Part shown: positions 1-12,422 of the stretch, piece after piece
Layout of the letters: the number at the start of each line of letters is the position of its first letter
Numbering within the stretch: position 1 is the first letter of the stretch
Origin: an uncultured Bacteroidota bacterium
Lineage (GTDB): Bacteria; Bacteroidota; Bacteroidia; Flavobacteriales; Flavobacteriaceae
Length of the DNA stretch: 64,000 bases
Assembly: GCA_902515405.1 (NCBI GenBank)
Contig: CABXUS010000005.1
Span: 1 to 64,000 of the forward strand
Direction of reading: 5' to 3'
The notes under the pieces: generated by a model
Databases searched by the model: none
The model's input: the letters and a program-made list of their open reading frames with translations, nothing else
What the model was told of the DNA's origin: nothing
Made by a program: the position numbers and the translations under genes

Positions 1-1170
1 GTTGTTTTAGAAAGAATTGATGGACATGCGTATATTGTAAATGACAATGTCCTAAACCTAGCTGGAATAAATAAAAACACTTTGGTTCGTGGAGGATTGG
101 TCTTATTGAAAGATGATAAGCCTACGGGAGTTTTAATCGACAGCCCAATGTCTTTAGTTGATGATGTATTGCCTAACAAAACAATAAATGAAAAAATAAA
201 TGCTTTAAAAACTGCTGAACAAATCTGTTTTAGTTATGGCCTTACAACTGTTGATGATGCAGGATTAAGCCCCGAAATTATTGATATTATAAATAATCTT
301 CATAAATCAGATGATTTAAAAATTAAGATATATGCTATGATTAGCGTATCAAAAAATAATATTAAAAAATTTCAAAAATCAGGTATATTAAAAACGGCTA
401 AACTGAATGTTAGATCATTTAAAGTTTATGGAGATGGTGCGTTAGGTTCCAGAGGAGCAGCACTAAAAAAGCCGTATTGTGATGATCCTCATAATTATGG
501 AATTTTAAGAACTGACATAAATGATTTAAAATACTATGCAAAAGAGATAGCTAAAATGGGATTCCAAATGAATACACATGCTATTGGAGATTCAACTGTT
601 TCAATTCTACTTAATGAATACCAAAAAGTATTATCTGATATTAAAGATCCACGTTGGAGAATTGAGCACTCTCAAGTTATTGATTTAAATGAATTCAAAT
701 TATATAATGATAAAATTTTACCTTCAATTCAACCAACACATGCAACCAGTGATATGTATTGGGCCTATGATAGACTAGGTGAAAGAATTGAGGGTGCATA
801 TGCCTTTAAAGATTTACTTGAAAGATCAAAAAGAGTCGCTCTAGGAACTGATTTTCCAGTAGAAAAAGTTAATCCATTCCATACGTTTTATAGCTCTGTA
901 GAAAGAAAAGACCTAGATGGATATCCAGAAAATGGTTTTCAAATGGAAAATGCGTTGACAAGAGAGGAAACACTTAAAGGCATGACAATATGGGGAGCAT
1001 ATTTTAATTTTGAGGAAAATGAAAAAGGTAGTATAGAAATCGGTAAATCAGCAGATTTTATAGTAATTAATCAAAATATAATGGAAATTGATGCAGATAA
1101 AATTCCTAAAACTAAAGTTTTAAAAACATTTTTAGATGGCAAACTAGTTTATCAAATTGATAACCTGTAA
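1..1170 (+). CDS. Amidohydrolase family protein (YtcJ-like), 5' truncated by window edge
   Basis: Frame is open from base 1 (VVLERIDGHAYIVND...). Has GDGALGSRGAAL, NTHAIGD, RIEHSQ and ALGTDFPVE motifs of YtcJ-like amidohydrolases. Confidence 0.85.
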   Translation, partial: VVLERIDGHAYIVNDNVLNLAGINKNTLVRGGLVLLKDDKPTGVLIDSPMSLVDDVLPNKTINEKINALKTAEQICFSYGLTTVDDAGLSPEIIDIINNLHKSDDLKIKIYAMISVSKNNIKKFQKSGILKTAKLNVRSFKVYGDGALGSRGAALKKPYCDDPHNYGILRTDINDLKYYAKEIAKMGFQMNTHAIGDSTVSILLNEYQKVLSDIKDPRWRIEHSQVIDLNEFKLYNDKILPSIQPTHATSDMYWAYDRLGERIEGAYAFKDLLERSKRVALGTDFPVEKVNPFHTFYSSVERKDLDGYPENGFQMENALTREETLKGMTIWGAYFNFEENEKGSIEIGKSADFIVINQNIMEIDADKIPKTKVLKTFLDGKLVYQIDNL

Positions 1171-2966
1171 CCTAATATAAGGTTTTGTCCTGGCATCTGG
1201 ACGAGATTTGTCTCCCAGTAATATTCATCAAAAATATTATTTAAGTTCAGAAAAAACTCTCCTTTTTCATTAAAAGGTTTATAAATTATATTTGAGTCCA
1301 AAATTCTATAATTTGTTTTATCTGAACGTTCTGCATATCTAAAGACAAAATTTTGAGACAATTTTTTTGAATATTTAAAGGAAATTTTTGAGATAAAATT
1401 ATGCTTTAATGAATTTAGGGAATACTTTGAAAAGCTTATATTATTGATGTATGTATCATCTTCTAAAAATGCATATCCTAATTTTAAGTTAGTAGCATTT
1501 TTAAAATTAAAAATTAAATCGGTTTCAAAACCATTGGTTTTCAAAGACCTAATATTTGTAGCTTGCCATAAATCATTCTCATTATTTTTTACGTAATCAA
1601 TTATATTTTTTGACTCTCTGTTGAAAATGGCAGCTGTTAAAATAAATTTAGAGGAGTTGTATTTAAATCCAAACTCAGTTGAAACAGCACTTTCTGGTTC
1701 TAACTCAGAATTACCTATCGTTGTCCGATCACTGTAATACAAATCAGTGTATGTTGGTATTCTAAAGGTTTTCCCAAAGTTTCCATATAATTTGATCTTT
1801 TCAGAAACATTATATCCTAAATCTATTCCAGGGAATGAATTAGATGATAAATCAGAGAAGTAACTAAAAGAAATGCCTGGCGAGAGAGTTAATTTATCAT
1901 TTATAAGAGAAAAAATATGATTAACATATAAGCTTGTTATTGATCTTTTATGATTACCTAAGTTATTACTAGAAATTGAAACATTTGAAAAGTCAATACC
2001 AAATCCTGTATTTCCAATTGATGATATATAATTAAAATTTACTTCAGCTGAAATTTTATTCGTTTTATGTAGGTTTCTATAAATTGATGGATTACTTCTA
2101 ACATATATATATTCATCTTGATTTCTTCTCCAATATATTTTAGGTTTAATTATTAAATTTCCCGAGCTATATTTAGAGTAAATACCTATCAGACTTGTTT
2201 GTGTCTCTTCATATTGATCAGTAGCAGCTGGTGAAGCATAGAACCCATTAGCCCCGAACTTTCTATTTGATAAAGTAGCTAAAACTATTGTATTAGGGTT
2301 ATTCTTAGATAAACTTGATTTTAAAAATAAATTATCTGTTTTATAATCTGTATTATATTTGTAACCATTTGATTTCTCACGAGAATAATTAATCAAACCT
2401 TTATAATTATCCTTTGATATATTGCCTCTAACAGAGTACTTAAAGTTCCCAAAAGAACCTCCAGAAATATTATTTAAAAAAGCTGAAAACTCTCCTTTTC
2501 TTGTTTTGTAAGCAGACTTAGTAACTATATTAATTGCTCCGTTAAATGCATTTTGACCAAATATTCTTGCAGCAGGTCCTTTAATTATTTCTACTCTTTC
2601 AATTAATTCAATTGGAATTAGCATATTAAGAGTGTGATGACCCGTTTGTGAATCATCCATCTTCATACCATCAAGAAGTAAAAGAGTTTGATCAAACCCC
2701 CCTCCTCTTATATATAAATCTGCTTGAACCCCACCAGCTCCTCTTCTTCTTATATCTAAGCCAACAGATTGCTGTAAAAGATCTATAATATTTGAAGCTC
2801 CACTTTTTATAATATCAGATGAACTGATAATTTCAATAGATCTAAAATTCTTTGAGAACGGTACGTTAATCTTTGAATCTGAAACTATTACTTCATCTAA
2901 TTGCTGATTATTTTGAGAAAATATAGTTAATGAAAAAAAGAGCGATAATGTTAAGATATACTTCAA
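1152..2966 (-). CDS. TonB-dependent receptor (BtuB-like)
   Basis: Signal peptide; plug domain (SGASNIIDLLQQSVGLDIRRRGAGGVQADLYIRGGGFDQTLLLLDG, VEIIKGPAARIFGQNAFNGAINIVTK); beta-barrel C-terminus. Confidence 0.88.
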   Translation of the reverse strand: MKYILTLSLFFSLTIFSQNNQQLDEVIVSDSKINVPFSKNFRSIEIISSSDIIKSGASNIIDLLQQSVGLDIRRRGAGGVQADLYIRGGGFDQTLLLLDGMKMDDSQTGHHTLNMLIPIELIERVEIIKGPAARIFGQNAFNGAINIVTKSAYKTRKGEFSAFLNNISGGSFGNFKYSVRGNISKDNYKGLINYSREKSNGYKYNTDYKTDNLFLKSSLSKNNPNTIVLATLSNRKFGANGFYASPAATDQYEETQTSLIGIYSKYSSGNLIIKPKIYWRRNQDEYIYVRSNPSIYRNLHKTNKISAEVNFNYISSIGNTGFGIDFSNVSISSNNLGNHKRSITSLYVNHIFSLINDKLTLSPGISFSYFSDLSSNSFPGIDLGYNVSEKIKLYGNFGKTFRIPTYTDLYYSDRTTIGNSELEPESAVSTEFGFKYNSSKFILTAAIFNRESKNIIDYVKNNENDLWQATNIRSLKTNGFETDLIFNFKNATNLKLGYAFLEDDTYINNISFSKYSLNSLKHNFISKISFKYSKKLSQNFVFRYAERSDKTNYRILDSNIIYKPFNEKGEFFLNLNNIFDEYYWETNLVQMPGQNLILGYRLSI

Positions 2967-2980
2967 AAAAGTATTATTGA

Positions 2981-3253
2981 TTAGTCAACTAATATAATAA
3001 GTTTATTTTTCTTCATTTCAATAACACCAGACTGAATTTCTAATGATGCTTCTTTATTATTTTGAACATTTAAATTTTCTGCAGAATCATTGTCAAAGCT
3101 TCCTATAAGCTTTATTTCACCTTTTTTTAAAGTAGAAACAATTGGTGCATGATTATTTAAAATTTGAAAAGAACCTTCAGATCCAGGAAGTTGTACTGAA
3201 AAAACATCTCCAGTAAATAAAGTTTTTTCAGGACTTACAATTTCTAAAAACAT
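2981..3253 (-). CDS. atpC: ATP synthase F1 epsilon subunit (start likely the internal Met, MFLEIVSPEKTLFTGDV)
   Basis: MFLEIVSPEKTLFTGDVFSVQLPGSEGSFQILNNHAPIVSTLKKGEI; directly downstream of atpD. Confidence 0.9.
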   Translation of the reverse strand: MFLEIVSPEKTLFTGDVFSVQLPGSEGSFQILNNHAPIVSTLKKGEIKLIGSFDNDSAENLNVQNNKEASLEIQSGVIEMKKNKLIILVD

Positions 3254-3257
3254 AATA

Positions 3258-4790
<1,533 letters not shown>

Positions 4791-4809
4791 TTACTTAATA
4801 TTAGATGTG

Positions 4810-4817
4810 CAAATATA
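4810..4817 (-). promoter_or_regulatory. Candidate Bacteroidota -7 promoter element upstream of atpDC
   Basis: Minus strand reads TATATTTG, matching the TAnnTTTG consensus, about 38 bp upstream of the atpD start. No clear -33 TTG seen. Confidence 0.35.
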
Positions 4818-4851
4818 GTTTAAACTAATATATTTTTTTTTAAAAAGACAC

Positions 4852-4875
4852 AAAAAAAGGCGTCAAAAAGACGCC
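4852..4875 (-). terminator. Rho-independent terminator after the 4903-7785 TonB receptor
   Basis: Minus strand reads GGCGTC-TTTTT-GACGCC followed by TTTTTTT: perfect 6-bp GC-rich stem plus U-tract, just after the stop. Confidence 0.85.
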
Positions 4876-4902
4876 TTTATTAACAATATCTGTTGATATG
4901 TA

Positions 4903-7785
4903 TTACGGATTTAAAGTAAATGTAACATAATACTGACTTCCAATCATTCCAGAACCCGGCATCATCACATAATCTTTACCAGAGATGTTTGTTGCTCCAA
5001 CTTTCACATTACCATTAAGCTCTGGTACTGCAAAATTCATTGCAGCATCAAATACCCAATTAGCTGGAATTTGACCAGACATAAATGTAGAGTCCCAATA
5101 ATAAGAGTCTTGATATCTAGCTGATACATTGAATGCGAAATCATCACTAATTTCTGTTGAACCAAAACTAAACTTGGTTCTTATTTTTGGTGTATTAAAG
5201 AAAGTATCAAAGTTTGGGTCAATGTTAGATCTATCCATTTCATTGTAACTAAATGTAGCTCCAAAATCAAATTTATCATTGATGACTTTAGATTCAAGCC
5301 CTATATTAACACCCATTGTAGTAACAACTTCTTCTGTATTGTTATCAACACTAAAAAGTCTAAAATCACTTACAATAGCACCAGCATATAAAGGAACTGC
5401 AACCTGCTTAGAGGCAATAAAATTATTGAATTTGCTCCAGTGAGCAGCTATATCAATTGAAACTTTTTTACCGTTAAGTCTATATCCTAATTCTCTTGAA
5501 ATTACATGTTGTGGCTCAACAGGATCAAGGCTTGCAGGTGTCAGTATACCATTAAGAAAGTCTTGAGCAACAAATCCACCATTCATAACCATATCTCCAG
5601 TTACAGTGTATTGACTAATGAAATCTGAACCTGTAAATGACATTTTAAATCTATCAATACTGTCAGGAGAAGATCCCATAAGTACACCAGATCCAACATC
5701 CAAACCAATATACATGTCTTGAGTTGAGGGGTTCATAAATCCTGTTTGATAAGAAAGTCTGAAGTTTTGATTTTGAGATAAAGCAATTACAGCACCTAAT
5801 CTTGGAGTGAATGTTCCATCAAAATATTGACTTTTATCATACCTCATAGAACCTGTTAATTTAACAGCACCATCAAATAAATCTCTTTGAACTTGGGTAT
5901 AAACACCAAGTTGTGAAAACTCTATTGGTTCATCATAGTCCGTAAATAATGATCCTCCTGAATTAAGTACATATTGTCTTGCCTGAGCACCAATTTGAAA
6001 ATCGAATCCATTAACTAAATCTGACGCATTATAATTAACTTCAAAATTATTGCTCTTAGAATTATCTTTGATTGCAGCACCACCACCAGAAATTGGAGTT
6101 GTTGTTGCATTATAATAAGCTGTTTTAAAAGCATCACTTCCAGGCACTAACATGTTTTGATCAGCTTGAGATCTTGCAAATGCGTGCGCCCTGTAGTTCA
6201 TCGTTGGTGTAACAAAACTATCGTACATATCTGTATCACCTAAATACAGGATACCTCCCAGCATTTGATTAACAGCAACTAATGGGTTTGGGTTAACTTG
6301 TCCAAATAAATTCAAGAAATAATTTTGTAAATAAATTCCAGCCCATCCACCTAGAATACCACCTGGCTGAGCATTAGCAATTCTACCACCTAATGCAGTT
6401 AAATCATGGGTATTACCAGAATCTTCTATACTTGTATATGCTCTTAAACTAAGATTTTTAGTTTTATATTCAAGTCTATGTTGTTGAATAATAAAGTTTT
6501 TAAGCATATTTCTATTTGTTGCATGATACATTGTATTACCTAAACCAATCTTTGAATTATAAATTAATTCAGAGTTTCCATTGAATCTATAGTGTACAGC
6601 AATATCACCTTTAAAACTTGAGGCTATGCCATCAGTTAGGTCTAATTCTGAATATCCAGTTGTTTGAAGTAATTGATCTCCAAAGAATGCCGGGGCATAA
6701 GCACCCACTAAACCAGAAACTTGAGCTGCCTGCGCAGCACCTATTAAGTTTAACTGAACAAGACCAGGTACAACCAATGATGTAAATGTATCAGTTAAAT
6801 CTAAATTAGCTGCTTGGCTACCATAAACATTTACGCCAACATAATCAGGAAATGATGATGGCTCACCAAACTCCAGGGTTCCAGGAATATATCTTCCATA
6901 TTCATAATTTCTATCACTTAGGTCATTTGCACCCCAATCAATACCCTCAGTATAACTAATATTTGCTTTAACAGCAATTTTATCGGAAAATGCTTTAGCA
7001 AAACGAACTCCTAAGTCGTAATAATGATTATCTCCAGAAACATCCTGTGATGTTACACCATTTGTTAAATATGCGCTTGTTCCTTCAAAATCAAAAGGGT
7101 TTTTAGTGTACATTAAAAGAATACCTTTAAAAGCATTTGCACCATATAAAGCAGATGCAGCACCTGGAAGTAACTCTACAGATTGAAGGTCTAATACACT
7201 AGCTCCAACCAAGTTACCAGCTGCAAAACTCAATCCGGGAGCTTCATTATCCATTCCATCAATCAGTTGAACAAAACCTGTATTATCAATCGTTGAGAAA
7301 CCTCTTACGCTTATTGTTTGTAAGAGTAACCCTCCACTATTAATTTGAACACCTTTTAATCCGCCTAAGCTAGAATAAAAGTCAGCGCCTGTTGATTGAG
7401 CTATATCTTTATAGTCAAACCTTTCAATAGTAACTGGTGAATCAAATAATCTTTGTGGGACCCTAGATGCAGATATAACCACATCATCTAAAAGGTTTTC
7501 AGATTCTTTAAGCACTACCAATAGAACTAAATCACCTGATACAACTGAAACAGTCTCTGTTTGAAAGCCAATACTTGAAACTGAAAGTGAAAAAGGCGGG
7601 GTTTGATTTAATGTTAATGAAAAATCACCGTCGAAGTTAGCAACAGCTCCAGTTGATGAATCGAAAACAATATTAGCTCCAGGAATCGGATTATTATCTT
7701 CATCGACAACAGTTCCTGAAATATTAGTTTGTGCGGATATGACAGTACTTATTAATACTGCCATCATGGACAAAATTCTTTTCAT
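4903..7785 (-). CDS. TonB-dependent receptor with N-terminal carboxypeptidase-like regulatory domain
   Basis: ISGTVVDEDNNPIPGANIVFDSSTGAVANFDGDFSL domain, then plug (ISVRGFSTIDNTGFVQLIDGMDNEAPG) and barrel. Confidence 0.9.
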   Translation of the reverse strand: MKRILSMMAVLISTVISAQTNISGTVVDEDNNPIPGANIVFDSSTGAVANFDGDFSLTLNQTPPFSLSVSSIGFQTETVSVVSGDLVLLVVLKESENLLDDVVISASRVPQRLFDSPVTIERFDYKDIAQSTGADFYSSLGGLKGVQINSGGLLLQTISVRGFSTIDNTGFVQLIDGMDNEAPGLSFAAGNLVGASVLDLQSVELLPGAASALYGANAFKGILLMYTKNPFDFEGTSAYLTNGVTSQDVSGDNHYYDLGVRFAKAFSDKIAVKANISYTEGIDWGANDLSDRNYEYGRYIPGTLEFGEPSSFPDYVGVNVYGSQAANLDLTDTFTSLVVPGLVQLNLIGAAQAAQVSGLVGAYAPAFFGDQLLQTTGYSELDLTDGIASSFKGDIAVHYRFNGNSELIYNSKIGLGNTMYHATNRNMLKNFIIQQHRLEYKTKNLSLRAYTSIEDSGNTHDLTALGGRIANAQPGGILGGWAGIYLQNYFLNLFGQVNPNPLVAVNQMLGGILYLGDTDMYDSFVTPTMNYRAHAFARSQADQNMLVPGSDAFKTAYYNATTTPISGGGAAIKDNSKSNNFEVNYNASDLVNGFDFQIGAQARQYVLNSGGSLFTDYDEPIEFSQLGVYTQVQRDLFDGAVKLTGSMRYDKSQYFDGTFTPRLGAVIALSQNQNFRLSYQTGFMNPSTQDMYIGLDVGSGVLMGSSPDSIDRFKMSFTGSDFISQYTVTGDMVMNGGFVAQDFLNGILTPASLDPVEPQHVISRELGYRLNGKKVSIDIAAHWSKFNNFIASKQVAVPLYAGAIVSDFRLFSVDNNTEEVVTTMGVNIGLESKVINDKFDFGATFSYNEMDRSNIDPNFDTFFNTPKIRTKFSFGSTEISDDFAFNVSARYQDSYYWDSTFMSGQIPANWVFDAAMNFAVPELNGNVKVGATNISGKDYVMMPGSGMIGSQYYVTFTLNP

Positions 7786-7901
7786 GTTATAAAATTTAGT
7801 TTTTAGTTGTTTTATATAATCTGTAAATATAAGGGAATTTTATAAAACTATTATTTTTTGACCTCTATAATAGAGAATTTGATAAAAAAATGCTAAATAA
7901 T

Positions 7902-8561
7902 CTATAATATGTAAAAAACAAGTCCAAGTTTAAATTGTTCTAGTTCAAGAGGAAAATTATCAACTTTCTTATTAAAAAAAGGCCTTAATGACTTATACAA
8001 ACCTATGTTCCAAGTATTGTAACCAATATTCAATGTAAAGCCTAATTGATCAATATTAATTGGGATATTATCCAACTTATAAACGTCAGAGTTACTTTCA
8101 TAAGTATAAGATGAAGAAATTAGTCTTGAGTATTTCAAGCCAGTATAAATTCTCCAAAATTTGTAATTGGTTGAAGATGAATTTCTCCACCTAATTTCAA
8201 AAGGGAGCTGTAATTCACTAAAATTAAAGGTGTTTTTTTTTGGAATATCTCTATTGTTTAAAAGATTAATTGTATTCGAACCATCTGATGAAAGTTTCAA
8301 ATTATTATTAAAAGAATTTATCCCTAAACCAACTCCAAAGCCAAAAGCAAACTTGCCAGATTTCGAAAGAGGTATGTCTCTAATAAAGCCTAAATTAAAA
8401 CTTGTAGAGAACTTATTTTCTTTAAAGCTGGTCAATTCATCCCCTAACGAATTGTAATAAACACTTACATAAAATTGATCTTCTCTATAATTATCAAAAT
8501 TATTTTGTGATTTAGATATATATGCTGAAAAAAAGAATACTATTAAAAGAATATTACGCAT
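7902..8561 (-). CDS. PorT-like outer membrane beta-barrel protein
   Basis: Signal peptide; FGFGVGLGINSF, LQLPFEIRWR, YTGLKYSRLI pattern of PorT-family barrels; downstream of the ExbD genes. Confidence 0.65.
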   Translation of the reverse strand: MRNILLIVFFFSAYISKSQNNFDNYREDQFYVSVYYNSLGDELTSFKENKFSTSFNLGFIRDIPLSKSGKFAFGFGVGLGINSFNNNLKLSSDGSNTINLLNNRDIPKKNTFNFSELQLPFEIRWRNSSSTNYKFWRIYTGLKYSRLISSSYTYESNSDVYKLDNIPINIDQLGFTLNIGYNTWNIGLYKSLRPFFNKKVDNFPLELEQFKLGLVFYIL

Positions 8562-8600
8562 TTATGTAGTTTAATGCTAATATAAAGGAAAAAGGTAAAT

Positions 8601-9080
8601 CTAATTGTTCTGAGTGAAGTCCCCGATTCTAGTAGTGTAATTAATTTTAAGGGCATTAACTTTTCTAAGTTCTTGTTTAATATCAGAAATTAATCCCATT
8701 TTGGTCTCACCATCAACTTTCAAAGCGGTAGTTAATACATTTTGAAGTTCTTCTCTTTTAGATGCTCTTTCTGCTAAAATATAAGCTCCTACATCTCCTA
8801 CAGTGGCAAATTTATCGTTAAGTTGAATTCTAGGTTGATTACCATATTTATCTTGATATCTTGCACTAGGTTTTCCAGCGTATATATAAATTACTCTATC
8901 TTTTTTGTCAAGCTTTTGAATTTGATCTGCTGCAGGTAATGTGTTTTGAATCATCAATGTATTATCTCTTAATACTGTTGCAACCATAAAGAAAAATAAG
9001 AGCATAAAAACAATATCAGGTAATGATGCTGTAGAAATTTTTGGTAGTTCACCACTACCCTTCTTTTTGAACTTAGACAT
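8601..9080 (-). CDS. Biopolymer transporter ExbD/TolR family
   Basis: ISTASLPDIVFMLLFFFMVATVLRD single N-terminal TM with the conserved Asp. Confidence 0.88.
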   Translation of the reverse strand: MSKFKKKGSGELPKISTASLPDIVFMLLFFFMVATVLRDNTLMIQNTLPAADQIQKLDKKDRVIYIYAGKPSARYQDKYGNQPRIQLNDKFATVGDVGAYILAERASKREELQNVLTTALKVDGETKMGLISDIKQELRKVNALKINYTTRIGDFTQNN

Positions 9081-9081
9081 T

Positions 9082-9705
9082 TTAACTTGTTTTATTAGGT
9101 TCAGCTTCAGATAACTTCATCGGATACATTAGCTTGATTACACTTAATTTTTCCTTTAATTCATCCTTAACTTTTTTATCAGTTCTTGGATCAGTATATT
9201 TTCTATCAGCTTGCACATAATCCATATTTTCCTGTGGATAAAGTCTCATGAACTCTCTATTTCTTAATTCATTATAAGCTGCCACAAGTTCATTTTGAAC
9301 AGATATGTAAACTTTATAATCAGTTTCTCTATCATTTTTAAGTGAAATAATAGCCTTATCTGGGTTGTCAGATGAACTTCTGTCTTTTGAACCTTGACAA
9401 TAATTGCATACTTCTTCAGCTAAACCTCCTCCATTGTCTAAAAAGGATACTGCCTCTCTTCTTAAATTCCTTAATTCCATTAACTTTTCTTCAACTAAAA
9501 TCTGATTGTTCTTATTAACAACGACCGTAAATATATTTCTTTCCTTGATAATAGGTGGATCAATTATTTCTTCCATAGGCGGAAGTTTTCTATTAATACC
9601 TGAGTCAGTTTCAATTGTAGTTGTTACTAAGAAAAAAATCAAAAGCAAAAAAGCTATGTCAGCCATAGATCCTGCATTGACTTCTGGTGCAGACCTTCTT
9701 CCCAT
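9082..9705 (-). CDS. Biopolymer transporter ExbD/TolR family
   Basis: NAGSMADIAFLLLIFFLVTTTIETDSGINRKLPP; tandem second ExbD. Confidence 0.9.
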   Translation of the reverse strand: MGRRSAPEVNAGSMADIAFLLLIFFLVTTTIETDSGINRKLPPMEEIIDPPIIKERNIFTVVVNKNNQILVEEKLMELRNLRREAVSFLDNGGGLAEEVCNYCQGSKDRSSSDNPDKAIISLKNDRETDYKVYISVQNELVAAYNELRNREFMRLYPQENMDYVQADRKYTDPRTDKKVKDELKEKLSVIKLMYPMKLSEAEPNKTS

Positions 9706-9706
9706 A

Positions 9707-10156
9707 TTATTTCTTAAAGAATTTACTAACAGAAAAATATATCATAATCCCACCAGCTATTAGAGTTAATAAATAAAAAGTTCTTATACCAGCCTCAACA
9801 AGTCTTGATCCCAATGCTGAAAGCATTTTTCCATCTTGCATTGGAGTTTCAACTCCAGATGATAACACAAAAGCAACAATAAATACAAACACAAAAGAAC
9901 CAATAGACATACCAGCCTTTTTTAGTCGACTTTTTTCTGAAAAAAGATTTTTTACTGAGAATACAAGAGTCATCAAAACTGTTATGGCAAAGACAAATAA
10001 AGCTAAGTTTATCATAATGGAAACAAATCCATAATTACCCTGCATAGCAGACATTTCAATATATTCATCACCTTGACCAATAATAACACCCAAGACTATT
10101 AGAGCTAATACAGCCAATAATACAACGGAAATATTTGTAATTTTTTGAATATTCAT
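9707..10156 (-). CDS. Small multi-pass membrane protein within the exbB-exbD cluster
   Basis: 149 aa with several predicted TM segments; packed between exbB-like and exbD-like ORFs. Confidence 0.65.
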   Translation of the reverse strand: MNIQKITNISVVLLAVLALIVLGVIIGQGDEYIEMSAMQGNYGFVSIMINLALFVFAITVLMTLVFSVKNLFSEKSRLKKAGMSIGSFVFVFIVAFVLSSGVETPMQDGKMLSALGSRLVEAGIRTFYLLTLIAGGIMIYFSVSKFFKK

Positions 10157-10158
10157 AA

Positions 10159-10959
10159 TTATTTTTTGTATGAAACTAGAATATCAATTAGTGTTATTGA
10201 AGCATCTTCCATATCATTTACAATACCATCGATTTTAGAAACAATATAATTGTAAAAGATTTGAAGAATGATAGCAACTATTAATCCGAATACAGTTGTA
10301 AGTAAGGCAACTTTAATACCTCCAGCAACTAAAGAAGGTTGCATGTCACCAGCAGCTTGAATTTTATCAAATGCTTGGATCATACCAATTACAGTACCCA
10401 TAAACCCAAGCATAGGAGCAAGAGCAATAAATAATGAAATCCATGATACATTTTTTTCTAATTGTCCCATTTGAACGCCGCCATAGGCAACAACTGCTTT
10501 TTCAGCACTTTCAACTCCTTCACCAGCTCTGTCCAGTCCTTGGAAAAAGATTGATGCAACAGGACCTGGTGTGTTTAAACAAAGTTCCTTAGCAGCCTTA
10601 ACTCCTCCAGATTTTAATGCACTTTCAACATCACTTACTAATTTATCAGTATTTGTAGTAGCAAAATTTAGATATATGATTCTTTCAATTGCAATAGCCA
10701 AACCTAAGATTAAACAAGCTAATACAATACCCATAAATCCAGGGCCTCCTTCAATAAATCTATTTTTAAGCTCTTGAGTAAAACCAACAGCCTGTGGTTC
10801 CTCAACAACAGATTGCTCAACTTGCTGCATTGGTTCTGATTCTGTAGCTTCAACCATTTCTGGCTCTTGATCTTGGTCCTGATTAAATGAAGCGAAATTA
10901 ACTTGTCCTATAAATAGAAATATTGAACAAATTAGTGATAATGATAATATTTTTTTCAT
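10159..10959 (-). CDS. MotA/TolQ/ExbB proton channel family protein
   Basis: ISLFIALAPMLGFMGTVIGMIQAFDKIQ...VALLTTVFGLIVAII; signal peptide and acidic N-terminal segment. Confidence 0.92.
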   Translation of the reverse strand: MKKILSLSLICSIFLFIGQVNFASFNQDQDQEPEMVEATESEPMQQVEQSVVEEPQAVGFTQELKNRFIEGGPGFMGIVLACLILGLAIAIERIIYLNFATTNTDKLVSDVESALKSGGVKAAKELCLNTPGPVASIFFQGLDRAGEGVESAEKAVVAYGGVQMGQLEKNVSWISLFIALAPMLGFMGTVIGMIQAFDKIQAAGDMQPSLVAGGIKVALLTTVFGLIVAIILQIFYNYIVSKIDGIVNDMEDASITLIDILVSYKK

Positions 10960-11080
10960 GGTTATACTATTATAGTTTTTTTTGGAAATCTAAATATATA
11001 CAAAAAAGTTAAAAACTCAAATCAATTGTAAACTGGATTTAAATGATATAAATAATTATAATTAGGTGTTATGATAGTGT

Positions 11081-12304
11081 CTATCTAATCATTTTCTGTT
11101 TTTTACCGTAAGTAAAAGATCTCCATAACCATTCTAATGGACCAAATCTAAATTTTTCAAGCCATGGTTTTGACCAAATAAGCTGTAACATCCAAATTAG
11201 TAATACAATAATAACTTGCATCCATCTATCTATTTGACCAAATAAACCAAATCCAAATCCAAAAAATAACGTAACACATATTAGTGATTGTGAAATATAG
11301 TTTGTCAGTGCCATGCGACCCACGGCCGCTAATCTATTTTTCAAAAAGTATAAAATATTTGAGTTTATAATTATCATAAATATTGACATGTATCCAATAC
11401 TCAAGAATAAGCTTCCCCAGTAATTGAATTGTGATCCTAAGAACATTGAATATTTCCAATTCCAATCAGCATTAAAATTTTTAATTACACCAATAATTAT
11501 AAGTGTAAGTCCAATTGGTAATAAAGTCAATGAAAGCTTTTTATAAAAAGTATTAGACTTTTTTGAAATAAAAAACCCCCACTTATATAACGACATACCA
11601 ATAAGCATTAGTCCACTAACTCGCCAAAACCCATACAATGAAAAGAAATAATTGGTCTGCAAATATGTGGCAACAGCTGAATTATGTTGAATTTGTTGTG
11701 ATAAACTTCCAGTTAGCATCCCAACTTCATAGTTAATTCTTTCAATCGCAGGAGTCCAAGATTGTGCAGTTTCAGATAGTGATTCAACTGGCCAGTAATT
11801 GATTGAACTTGCGAAAAATAAATATATTATTGATTGAATACTGAAAATAAAAAATCCTAAAATCATCTGTAATGATGGTTTTAATTTTCGTAAAGGGAAA
11901 AGAATTAAAGCACATAAAGAGTAGGTTACTAGAATATCTCCATACCAAATCAAATGTGCATGAATCAGTCCTAAAACCAATAACCAAAAGGTTCTTTTGT
12001 AATGTAATCCAGCTGATTTTCCAGTTTTTATTTCAGATCTTGATGTAACTAAAATAATTCCTGCACCAAAAAGAATTGAGAATATATTCATAAACTTCAT
12101 GTCAGTAAACACATGACTTAAAATCCATACCCATTTATTAATTCCGTTTAAATCCCCGAAGGCCATAGGGTTTGAATATGCAGAGCCTGGCATTGAAAAA
12201 CTTTGTATGTTCATGATCAAAATTCCCAGAATAGCAATTCCTCTTATGATGTCTAAAGATTGAATCCTTTCATTTATTACAGTTGGTGATAATATTGAAG
12301 CCAT
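11081..12304 (-). CDS. DUF418 domain-containing membrane protein
   Basis: RIQSLDIIRGIAILGILIMNIQSF, FSILFGAGI, MALTNYISQSLI, GPLEWLWRSFTYGK motifs. Confidence 0.88.
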   Translation of the reverse strand: MASILSPTVINERIQSLDIIRGIAILGILIMNIQSFSMPGSAYSNPMAFGDLNGINKWVWILSHVFTDMKFMNIFSILFGAGIILVTSRSEIKTGKSAGLHYKRTFWLLVLGLIHAHLIWYGDILVTYSLCALILFPLRKLKPSLQMILGFFIFSIQSIIYLFFASSINYWPVESLSETAQSWTPAIERINYEVGMLTGSLSQQIQHNSAVATYLQTNYFFSLYGFWRVSGLMLIGMSLYKWGFFISKKSNTFYKKLSLTLLPIGLTLIIIGVIKNFNADWNWKYSMFLGSQFNYWGSLFLSIGYMSIFMIIINSNILYFLKNRLAAVGRMALTNYISQSLICVTLFFGFGFGLFGQIDRWMQVIIVLLIWMLQLIWSKPWLEKFRFGPLEWLWRSFTYGKKQKMIR

Positions 12305-12422
12305 CTATTTTATATTTAGCACATACTCATTCTTTAATTTATAATAGAAAATTTAATATAACTCTAATGTATAATTATAAATTAAATAACAACAAAATAA
12401 TTAGAAAACTCTAATATATCAA

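Noticed and set aside
8167-8457. Plus-strand ORF antisense to the PorT-like gene
   Set aside because: Shadow ORF; the minus-strand protein has a signal peptide and barrel pattern.
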